Shown in pieces: positions 7,545-19,500 of a DNA stretch of 64,000 nucleotides. Position 1 is the first letter of the stretch; each line of letters begins with the position of its first letter. Source of the stretch: Arthrobacter sp. CJ23 (GTDB lineage Bacteria > Actinomycetota > Actinomycetes > Actinomycetales > Micrococcaceae); the NCBI RefSeq assembly GCF_024741795.1, contig NZ_CP102950.1, positions 186,001 to 250,000 on the forward strand, given 5' to 3'. A program made the translations under genes and the position numbers. Below the pieces are notes generated by a model. The model ran no database searches and was not told the origin of the DNA. It was given only the letters and a program-made list of their open reading frames with translations.

Positions 7545-10500
7545 ATGACTTCATCTGTGCTGGGGAATGCCCTGCGGCGGACTGTGTCCGTTGCGGTGGC
7601 CCTGTGCATGGTTGTGGCCTTCAACCTCCCGGCCGCGAATCCCTTGATTTCCGGGGCGAACCAGGCCGCTACGGCCCAGTCGCCCAACGGTCAGTCCCCT
7701 GCAGCCCAGGCTCCGGCATCGCCGAGCCTGGGCTCAGTGCTTTTCGCCGGCGAACACCAGGACGCGGCCCACTCCGCGGCAGCGCAGGCAGGCGCCACCA
7801 TTACGGCGGCTGACCTCGGAGCCGTTCAGGGTTCCGCGGCGGCGCAGTGGCCCGGCTGGGCCGTTGGCGGCGCCGCGGTTTTCCTGCAGGACCTGCCCGG
7901 CGATGCACTCGCCATCACGTCCGGCAACAGCATTGCGGTTGACCCGACGGCGGCAGGCTGGGGCTGGTCCGCCACCCTCGGCGCACCCGCCCCGGGCACC
8001 ATGGACCTGCTCACCGTCCTCGCCCACGAATACGGCCACATCGCCGGATTCGCGGACATCGAGGGCGGTGCCGATCTGATGACCCGCACCCTGAGCCCCG
8101 GCGAGCGCCGCTCCAACAGCGCCGAGCGGATGTACCCGGCACCGGCGCCCGCTCCTGAGCCCGCTCCGGCTCCGGCCCCCGCAGCCGAACCCGTTCCCGC
8201 TGTGGATCCGGCAACTGCACCGGCCCCCGAGCCGGCCCCCGCGGCCGAACCCGTTCCGGCCCCGGGGCCTGGGACGTCCCCTGAACCCGCTACAGGCGTT
8301 TCGACGACGGCGTCCGGCACCGGCGAGCCCGCTCCTGCGGCTGAACCCGTGCCCGCCGCGGCGGCTGAAACCACCCCCGCACCTGAGGCGTCCGCCCCGG
8401 CCCCGGCCGAAGCAGCGCCCGCGGCAGTCCCCGCGGCCCCCGTCCCGTGGATCGTCACCATGACGGCCACCGCGGCCACGCTGGTCTTCAACGCTGACGG
8501 AACGGCAACGTTCGCCGGCGAAACCAGGGAGCTGGCAACCGTCACCGCCATCAGCGTCACCGGCACCGCTGGCGACGACACCTTCACGGTCAACCGCGGC
8601 GCCAACAACCCCGCCATCACCGTGACCTTCGACGGCGCCGCCGGCTTCGACACCCTGGTCACCGCGGGCACCACCGCCAGCAGCAACTCGGTGGCCACGG
8701 ACCCGCACTCGGGAACCATCTGGCTGGACGCCACGGTGATCCACTACCTGAACATCGAACCGATCGTCTCGGGCGATGCCAGCAACGCCGTGTACGAGCT
8801 GACCAGCGGCGACGACGTGGCCACGCTGACCCTCAACGGCGGCGGCCTCCTGGAGCTCAGCGGGGCCACGTTCGAAACGGTGGCCTTCGCCGCGCCCACG
8901 GCATCCCTGACCATCAAGGGCGGCACGGGCAAGGACAAGATCACCCTCTCCGGGACCATCGCCCTGATGGCCGCCTGGCTGCTGATCCAGATGGAAATCA
9001 TCGAGGTGGCCGACGACGCCGTCATCACCACCACCGGCGACGTCACCCTGGAAGCGGCGGACTCCGTGACCGGGGGACCGGACCTGGACTGCCTCCTGGC
9101 CCTCGCCACGCACTGCACCGACGTGGCCGTCACCATCAACGGCGGCAACATCAGCGCCAACAACCTCAACCTCACCGCCACCTCCACCGTGGTCCCGGAC
9201 GCCAGCCACTTCTCGGCCTACGCCGTCAACGTCGACTCCAAGGCCGCCGTGGAGGTCACCGGCAACGCGCTGCTGGCAGCCGTCGGCGCCGTGGTCATGA
9301 GCGCCACATCCACGGTGGGCCCCGTGACCCTCAACAAGGACTACGGCGACCTCGCCATCATCTCCTCCGACGCGACCGTCACGGTGGGCGGCAGCGCCGT
9401 GGTCACCGCCGGCTCCAACGTCACCATGACGTCCACTTCAACGGTCGACGCCGGTGCGACGCCCGGAGCCGCCGGCAAGGACGAGGGGGAGGCCGACTCC
9501 TCCGGAAACAGCAGCTTCGACGCCTCGGTGGCCATCCTGACGGTCACAGCCAAGTCCATCACCAAGGTCACCGGCACCGCCCACCTGGAAGTAGTCGGGG
9601 ACCTCGCCCTGGCAGCCGTCAACCACGCCACGCTCACCGCCACCGGCGATGCCAGCGACGCGAACTCCGGTGCCGGCGTCGCGGTCGCCAACCTGAACCA
9701 GACCACCACAGCGTTCATCGACTCCAGCAGCACGGCCCCGACGACGGCCGCCAAGCTGGACATCACCGCCGACTCGGAAGCCACCAACACCTCGGCCTCC
9801 AAGGCCGGGGTTGAGGGCTCCACCCAGAACGACAAGGACCCCAACGACGCCGAGCGCGGCAACGGTCAGGCCAACACGGCCGACGGCAACATCGGCATCG
9901 CGGGCGCCCTCTCCGTCAACGTGCTGGACAGCACCACCGGCGCCCACATCAGCGGCGCCAGGGTCAACACCACAGGCGCACAGACCATCCACGCAGGTTC
10001 CAAGAACAACGCCACCGCCAACGCCAACGGCAGTACCACCTCCGGCAGCGGACTGGGCGTGGGCGTGGCCGTCGGCATCAACGTGGTCACGCTGCTCACC
10101 GAGGCCTACCTGGCCGGCGGTGCCATCCTGAACGCCGGCGGAGTGATCCTGGAAGCCTTCGGACCGTCTGCCGGCAAGAACGCCTTCACCACCAACGCCA
10201 CGTCCGGCGCCGGCGGAGATGCCACCGTGGGCGTGGCCGGCTCCCTGGCCCTGAACCTGATCACAGCCACCACCTTGGCAAACGTCCGCGGCGCCGGCGC
10301 CAACATCAACGGCTCGGACCTCACCCAGACCGCCAAGGCGAACCACGAGAACAAGGCCAAGGCCGAGGCCAAGCAGGACGGCGGCGGCTCGGTGGGCATC
10401 GGCGCCTCCGTGGCCATCAGCGTCATCAACAACATCGTGGAAGCGGGCCTGGCCGTCAACGGCATCCTCACCGCGGCCAAGAAGCTGGCCATGAACGCCA

Positions 10501-13500
10501 CCACCACGGACGCCACCACCACCGAGGCGAGCGGCGGCGCAGCCGGAGGCAGCACGGCAGTCCTGACCGGCGTCGTCGGCATCACCATCTCGAACATCAA
10601 GTCCAGCGCCTCCGTCAACCGCGGCGCCAGCCTCGCCGCCACCGGCGACATCACCGGCAAGGCGGACCAGACGGCCACGGTCGAAACCAAGGCCCTGGGT
10701 TCCACCACCGCCGGGGCCGGGGCCACCCTCGGCGCCGCCATCTCCTTCGCCCTCACTTCCGCCGAGCACCTGGTGGACTCCTCGCTCTACCGGAACACCA
10801 CCTCGGGCGGGCTCATCAGCATGGAAGCGGACGGCACCTCCACCACCGCCACCACGGCAACGGCCAGCGCGGCCGGCGCCAAGGGCGGGGACAGCGCCGG
10901 CGGCAAGGACTCCTCCAACAAGGACAGCAAGGAAAAGTCCGACGCCCAGCTCGGCTTCGCCGATTCCAAGTCCACCTCCACCAACTCCAACGGCACCAGC
11001 ACCCCCGCCGCCAAGAATGAGGACGGGACCACCGTCACCGTCGCCGCCGCGATCGCGCTCAACCTGGTGACGTCGACGACGACGGCGCTCGCCGTCGCGG
11101 CGCTCGGCCAGCCGGCCATTGTGGTCGCCGCAGCCGGGGCCGTGACGTTCAAGGCGCTCAACAACACGGACGCCAAGGCCGTGGCCGATGGTTCGGCCAG
11201 CGACGGCAGCTCGGTGACCATCGGCGCAGGCCTGGCCATCAACAAGGTGATCCTGCGGAACGAGGCAAGCATCGGCGTCGGGACCGCGGTCACCGCGGCC
11301 GGACTCAACCTCACCGCCGAGATGCGATCCTTGGGCGGCGGCAGCGACACCACCCACGCCTTCGAAGCTGACGCCAAGGCAGGCGCCTCCGGCAGCAGCG
11401 GCAACCTGGGTGTGGCGGGTGCCTTCGCCCTGAACATCGTGGACCAGAGCACGCTGGCCACCATCCACGCCGACCCCACCCCGGCGCCGCAGGCCCCGGC
11501 TGCCCCGGGGGTCGCGGTCCTCGCCGGCGGCGCCGTGGGCATGACGGCCAACTCGAACTCCACCTCCAACGCCAAGGCGAAGGCCAGCCAGTCCGGCAGC
11601 GGCACGGTGGGCATCGGCGCAGCCTTCGCCCTGAACCTCGTCAACGACACGGTGTACTCGGGAATCGACCAGGTAGGGGACCCGACGCGCGGACCCCCAC
11701 TCACCGGAGCCGGCACAGTCACCATCGCAGCAACCACCGCGCACACCCTGACCACCACAGCCGAAAGCGGATCAGCGGGCGGAACCGTCAGCATCACCCC
11801 GGCAATCGCGATCACCATCGCCAACATTCTCAGCAGCGCCTCGCTCGGCGCCAGCGCCACGGCCCTCACCGCCACCGGCGCCGTGGACGCCCAGGCCACC
11901 CAGACCGTCAAGGCCACCACCACCGCCAAGGGCGACACCAAGGTAGGCAGCACTGCCGGCATCGGCGTTTCCCTCGCACTGGCCATCATCGACAACGACG
12001 TCGACTCCGGCAGTGCCCGCAGCATCACCGCCGGGGGAGCCATCAGCTTCAAGGCCACCGGCACCTCCGATACCACCACCACCGCGGAAGCCTCCGCGAA
12101 GGGCGCCTCGCCCAGCGAAGGCAGCGACGGAGGCGGCAAGGACGTCAACCAGAAGGCCGACGCCAACCTGGGCCAGGCCAAGGGCACCCAGTCCTCCGAA
12201 ACCGGCAAGACCTCCAGCACCAGCTCCACCCCCAAGGCCGCCAGCAACGAGGACGGCGGAAGCTCGGTCTCGATCGCCGGCGCCATCGCCATCAACGTGG
12301 TGGACACCAGCTCCCGGGCCTGGTTCGCCAACGGCGTGGCCATCAGCTCCGCCGGCATCGTCACCCTCAAGAGCCTCGCCAACACCGACGTCCTGGCCAA
12401 CGCCAAGGGCGACAGCGCGGCGGACGCCAGCGTGGGCATCGGCGCCGGCGTGGCCGTGAACAAGGTGGACATCCACAACCGGGCCGTCACGGGCACCGCC
12501 ACCATCACCGGCACCGGGCTGGTCCTCACCGCGGCCCTCACCGGCGGGGATAGCAACGATGTGGTGCGGCGCTGGACCGGCACGGAATGGAAGACCATCG
12601 AGAGCGGGGCGGAACTCCCCGGCCCGTCCAAGGACGATCTCGCCTACGTCAAGACCAACGGTGGCACCGGCGGCAACGACGGCATCTACAAGTTCGGCGG
12701 CAGCGACTGGACCCTGGACGAGGACGTCACCATCGCCAGCGGCGCGGAGTTCCCGGGATCCCCGGCCAGCGGCGACTACTTCCTCCTCACCACCGCCAAC
12801 GACGGCCACCCGCGCAACAGCGTCTACAAGTACGACGGCAGCGAGTGGGACTTCGTCACCGCCGACACCTACGGCCAGAAGGCGGAACTGCCCAAGAACG
12901 ACATCGAGGAGAACGACTGGTTCCAGCTCACCGCGCAGGACGGCAGCAACGCCCCCGGCTTCTACAAGCGCAACGGTTCGCAGCAGTGGATCCTGCAGTC
13001 CGTGACCCTGACCGACGGCGACCGCTTCCCGGCCAGCCCCTCCGTGGACCAGCTCTTCCGGCTCTGGGAGCACGAGGTCTCCGCCACCGCCCGCGCCGGT
13101 GCCAGCAAGGCCTCCAGCGTGGGAATCGCCGGCGCCCTGGCCCTGAACATCCTCAGCTCCACCACCGAGGCAGTCCTGCAGGCCGGCGCCACGGCCACAC
13201 TCAGCAGCGCCGCCGTCGTAATCTCCGCCCTGGCCAACGAATACGATCTTGCCAAGGCCAGCGGCAAGGCCGAGGTGGGCAGTGCCACCGGTGTGGGCGC
13301 CTCCGTGGCCCTGCAGATCATCCACGACAACGTGGTCCGGGCAGAGGCCGCCAACGCCTCCGCCCTCAGCGGAGGCACCACGGTGACTGTGGACGCCCTG
13401 GGCTTCCGGGAGATCGTCACCAAGGCCGAGGGCGGCACGGCCGGCGGCACCGCGGTCACCCCCGTGGTGGCTCTGCTGGTCAGCGTCAACGACGACGTCA

Positions 13501-16500
13501 CGGCGCGGATCGGCACCTCGGGCACCGCGCTCACCGCCACGGGCGCCATCAAGGTCACCGCCACCCACGTGAACGTCATCTACACCGAAGGCAACGCCGA
13601 AGCGGCCGGCAAGGACACCGCCGTCGGGATCGACATCGCCGTCAACGCCGTGGTGGGCTGGGACACCCTCGCCGAAATCGCCCGGAACGTCACCGGCAGC
13701 AGCGTGGACGTGCTGGCCGTCTCGGTGATCCGCAGCGAGTCCAGGTCCGTGGCCAGCGCCTCCGGATCCGAGGACAGCGAGGACAGCGGCGACTCCAAGG
13801 CCAACGGCCAGGCCAACGGCGACAACCCCAACACACAAGGCACCAAGTCCTCCACCGCCGGCATGCCGAGCTCCAGCGGCGGCACCAGCGGTTCCAACGG
13901 GGCCAACGGGGCCAACGGGCAGCAGAGCAGCCAATCGGGTTCCTCCGGCAGCAGCACCGGTGTGGCGGCCGCCATCGCCGTCAACTGGGTGGTTGCCACC
14001 TCCACGGCCCGGATCACCGCCAACCGCACGGTCACCGCCACCAACGGCGCCGTCACCGTCCGGACCACGTTCCTGCTCCGGGCCAACGCCTTCGGAATGG
14101 GCTCGGCGATCGACCTCGACACCGACGGAACCCGGGTGGGCGCCACCATCGGCCTGAACGTCCAGGACGTCACCAACGAGGCCTCCATCGGCGCCGGCGC
14201 CCATGTGACCGGCCAGGCCGACATCACCGTGGAAGCCACCGTCCCCGTACCGGACGCGGACGATGACCCGTTCAACGCCGGCACGCCCAGCTACAACGAC
14301 TTCATCGTGTGGTCCTTCGCGGCCGCAGGCGGCAAGAGCACCTCCGTGGCGGGCAGTGCCGCCGTCCAGATCCTCCTCCTCACCTCCAAGGCCTGGGTGG
14401 GTGCCGGAGCCGAACTCGACGCACCGGCCGGCGGCATCACCATCGGCGCCTACCTGCCCATCCGGTTCCAGAACCTTGCGATCGCCGGTGCGCTGTCCAC
14501 CAGCAGCGGCACCGCCGTTGGCGCCTCCTTCTCCGTGAACTGGATCGAACTGCAGACAAAGGCCTGGATCGACTCCACCGCCGTGACGCACACCAAGGTG
14601 GACGCCGGCGGCGCCACGTCCGTGACCGCACGCACCAGCCTCAACCCGCTCATCCCGGACCTGCCCGAGCCGCTCAAGGGCAAGGTGGACTGGCTGAAGC
14701 TCAACAGCGTGGCCATCGCCGGCGGCGCAAGCTCCGGCGGCGCGGCCGTCACCGGCGGCTTCGTGGTGGAGATCATCAGCCTGGACACGCAGGCGTGGAT
14801 CGCCAACGGTGCCTGGATCAACCAGGAAGGCTCCACCGGCGGCGCGGGACAAAGCATCACCGTCCGGGCCACGGACCACATCAGGATCGTGGACATCGGC
14901 GGCGCCCTCGCACTCAGCCAGGACTCCGCAGGCGTGGGCCTCACCGTGGTGGTCATCATCGTCAACTCCAACGTCCGCGCCTGGGTGGGCGACTCCGCCC
15001 AGCTCCGTGCCGGCGGCAGCGTGACGGTGGAGGCCAAGGCCAGCGAGGACTGGTTCGTCCTGGCCGTGGCCGGTGCGGTCTCCGCCAACTCGGCAGGCGT
15101 CTCCGGTTCGGTGCTGGTGTTCGTCTTCAACCAGGGCGGCAGCAGCCCGATGGTCCAGGCCAGCGTCGGCAACAGCGACGTCCACGCAGCCGGCGCCGTG
15201 CAGGTCAAGGCATCCCGGAGCATCACCGGGGCGTTCTCCTCCGGCAACCTCTCGATCGGCGGCGGCTCCGCCGGCGTGGGCGCCTCGGCCGTGGTGATCG
15301 TCCGCGGCTCGAACGTCGAAGCCCGCGTGCTCGGCGGCGCCGACGTCCAGTCCGGCGGCACCGGCCTCCTCATCTCCGCCGTCCAGTCCGGCGACTTCAC
15401 CCTCGTCGCGGTGGCCGGCGCCGGCGGCAACTCGGCAGGCGTGGCCGGCGCCGTCGTCGTCAATGTCCTGAACAACAGCACCAAAGCCCACCTCGACGGC
15501 GCCACCAGCGCACCCACCACCCACATCGCGGTCCTCGCCCAGGACACGACGACGATCCTCTCCCTGGCAGGCCAGCTCACCATCGGCGGCACTGCCGGCA
15601 TCGGTGCCGGCGTGGACGTGGAGGTCATCACCAAGGACACCCAAGCCTGGCTCGCGAAGACCGCCGCCGTGGTGGGCACCGGAAACCTGACCGTGGACGC
15701 GGTTTCCAGCGAGGACATCACCTCGATCTCGCTCGGCGGCGGATTCGCCGGCACCGCAGCGGTGAACATCAACGCGGCCGTGGCGGCCGTCAACGTCACC
15801 ACCAAGGCGTTCATCGCGGACGGCACCAGCGCCGCGGATGCCGCCAGCGTGGCGGTGGACGGCAGCGTCCGCATCGCGGCCACCGAAACCCTGGACCTCA
15901 ACGTGATCGGCGGCAACATCTCCGGTGGCGGAACCGCCGCCGTGGGCGCATCCGTGGCGGTCCCCGTGACCAGCAAGGAGACGCACGCCTGGATCGGCAA
16001 CTGGGCCTCCGTGGCAGCGAAGGGCGGCACGCCGCTGGCCGCCAGCTCGGGCACCTACACGGTGACCACCAAGGACATGCGCTTCACGCCCGCGGACATC
16101 AACACCGGCACCGACACTGTGACGCTGGCGAACCACGGATTCCAGAACGGCGACGTGGTCTACTACGACGCCGGCTGCGCCACCCTCCCCGCCTGCGGCG
16201 CCGCCGGGCTCACCCACCGCGAGCAGGCCTACTTCATCGTCGGTGCCACCGCCAACACCTTCCAGGTCTCCCTGAGCAAGGGCGGCGCCGCCGTGAACAT
16301 CACCGGCCAGGGCAGCAGCGGGAACCAGCGCTTCTACAAGGCCGACGAAGCCAACGTCACCGCCGACTCCACCCCCCGATTCAACCCGATCACCACCGTC
16401 AATTCCGGCACGGACCAGATCACCTTCAACCTGGGCGGCGTGGCCAACGACGACGCCGTGGTCTACAGCTCGGGCGGCGGCGCGGCCATTGGCGGACTGG

Positions 16501-19500
16501 TGGACGGCGGCACATACTTCATCTCGGACGTCGCCGGCAACACCTTTAAGCTCCGCAACAAGAAGAGCACCGAGGCAGGTTCCGCGGTCATCGACATCAG
16601 CATCGTCGGCATGACCGCCCTGGAGCTCGGCCGGGCACACAGCCTCGCGAAGTCGGGCACTGCGCCGTCGGGCGATCCGAGTTCCTTCGGCCCGCGCGCC
16701 ATCCTCGCCGGCACGGACGCGGGCTTCCGGGGCGTCGCCGTCACGGCCAACAACTCGGACAACATCGGCGCCTTCGGCATCGGCTTCGCGATCGGCGGCA
16801 CCGCCGGCGTGGCCGTGACAGGCTCCGTCACCGTCAACACCGTTCACACCTCCGCGCACATCGGTGCGAACGCCGCAATCAACTGCGGCGCCACGTGCGC
16901 CACCACCGTCACCGGCGCCAACGGCGGGCAGTCCGTGCGCGTGGCCGCTGCCAACCAGTACTACTCGCTGGGCATCGCGGCGGCACTCGCCATTGGGGGC
17001 ACTGCCGGCGTGGCTGTGCCGGTGGCGGTGCGGGTGGCCAACATCGATACCTACGCGTACATCGGCACCGGGGCCACGGTCCGGGCGCTGAACAACATCG
17101 AGGTCACGGCCCAGGGCAAGGGCACCGTGGTTTCGGTGGCCGCCGGCGCCGGCGGCGGCACCGTGGGCGTGGCGGGCACCGTGGGCGTGACCGTGCTGAA
17201 CGTCAACACCTTCGCCTGCACCGGCACCCCGGGCGGCAGCGACGCCTTCGAATGCACCGGCAACGGCGCCACCCTCCGGGCCGGCAACAACGTGGTGGTC
17301 TCCGCGCAGGACGACACCAAGGCCGTGCTCCTCACCATCGCCATGGCCGGCGGCCTGGTGGGCGTGGGTGCGGCGGTGGGCGTCGCGGTCATGAACAAGA
17401 AGGTCCAGGCGTACCTCGGCGGCAACGGCGCCGTCACGGCCCTCGCCAGCGGGGCTGCGATCGGCGGCGTCTCCGATGGCAGCGTCAGCGGCAGCGGCTT
17501 CGGCCGCCAGGGCTTCTCCGGAGTGATCGTCCGTGCCGACTCCTCCGAGGACATCTTCGGCCTCGCCCCCGCGATCGGCGGCGGCTTCGTGGGTGTGGCC
17601 GGCGGCGTGCAGGTGACCCTGCTGACCGTGCTGGTCAAGGCCTTCATCAAGGACGGCGGCACGGTGGACAGCAGCGCCGGGGTGAACGTCTCCGCCACGG
17701 ACCGCTTCAAGTCCCTCACGATCGCCGGTGGCATCGCCGGCGGCTTCGTGGGCGTGGCCGGCGGCGTGGACATCGGCGTGGCGAACAACTCGGTGGTGGC
17801 CGAACTCGGAGCCGGACTGACCGTCACGGCCAGCGGCAACGTGGAGGTCTACGCCGTCTCCAAGAAGGACGTCAGCACCTTCGCCGTCAGTGCCGCCGGC
17901 GGTTTCGTGGGCGTGGCCGCCGCGGTGTCCGTATGGACCATCGGCACCACCGCCACGGGCGGTTACCACGCGGCCGACGGCGGCGACGACCGCGGCGCCT
18001 GGGACTCCGGCACCAGCTACCGCCAGGGCGATGTGGTCAGCTACAACGGCAAGCGCTACTCCGCCAAGGTGGACAACACCCTGACCGGCGCCGGCAACAA
18101 CCCCGAAGCCAACCCCACCCAGTGGCTGGGTGCGCAGAGCGCGCTGGGCCGCGGCGACTACAGCGCCTCCGCCGTTTACAACAAGGGCGACGAGGTCCAC
18201 CTGGCCGGTCACTACTACACAGCAACGGAAGACGGCGTCCAGGGCATCGACCCGTTCGCGGACACCCTGAGCTACACGGACGACGGCAGCTACTGGAAGC
18301 GCGGCGGTTCCCTCGGATCGGCCACGCAGGGCGGCGAGGCGGCCCAGGGCGGCAGCGGCGGCTACAAGGACAACACGCTCACCGGAAGCACCGCCTCCGC
18401 GGCGGCACCGGACCCGTGGAGCAACGCCACCTCCTACGACGAAGGCGAGCGCGTGAGCTTCGGCGGCCGCACCTTCGCGGCCCGGCACAACGTGGCCTCC
18501 GGCGGTTCCGACCCCACCGTGGCCTCCACCGACTGGCGCGAGATCTCGGGCTCCGAGACAAAGACCAACGACCGGCTCGCCGGTCACCTCGGCGGAGTCA
18601 GCGGAACCATCTCCGGGGCCGCCCCGGCACAGAACCCCACTACCCAGGCGCTCGCGGCCCCCGCAACGGGCGGCACCACCGCCCGGGTAGGCGCCACCAT
18701 CGTGGCCGGCGGACACATCCACGTGAAGGCCAACGACCGGCTCCTGGTCCTGGGCGTCGCCGGTGCCGCCGCCGCCGGCGCCGTGGGAATCGGCGTCTCG
18801 GTCCTGGTCCTGAACATCAAGAGCAAGACCGAAGCCGCGGTCCTCTCCACCGCCAGGCTGTCCGCCGGCAATCAGATCGTGGTCTCGGCCTCCATGGACG
18901 AGGACTCCGTGGCGATCGGCTTCGCCGGCGGCGCCGGGCTGGTGGGCATCTCCGGCCAGGTGGTGGTGGTCAACGATTCCGGCGTCCAGAACGCACACAT
19001 CGACGGCGGCGCCCAGGTCCGCGAGGCCGGCTCCGGCGTCACCGTGGCCTCCACCGCGGACCGTAACCTTGAGACGTACACCATCGCCGCGGCCATCGGC
19101 GCGATCGGTGCCGGCATCTCCGTCTCCGTGATCAACATTTCCGGCGACAACACAGCAAGCACCGGCTCCGTGGCCGTCGCCGCCGATGGCCCCGTCTCCG
19201 GTTTCAACTCCACCGTGACGGACAACATCACGGCCAACGCCCTCGCGGTCAGTGCGGCCGGCGGCATCGGCGCGATCGGCGGCGTGGTGGCCTTCGTGAG
19301 CCTGGTTGGCACAGCTTCCGCCAGCGCATCTCCGGTGGGCACCATCGGTGCCGGCGGCGTGCACGTCACGGCCACCGGAACCCGCACCATGACATCGCGG
19401 GTGCTCAACGTGACGGTCGGCGCCGTGGCGATCGGGCTCACCGTGGCCCGCGTCAACTCCGGCCGCCACCTCGAGGCCCTCGTGGGCGGCAACATCACCA

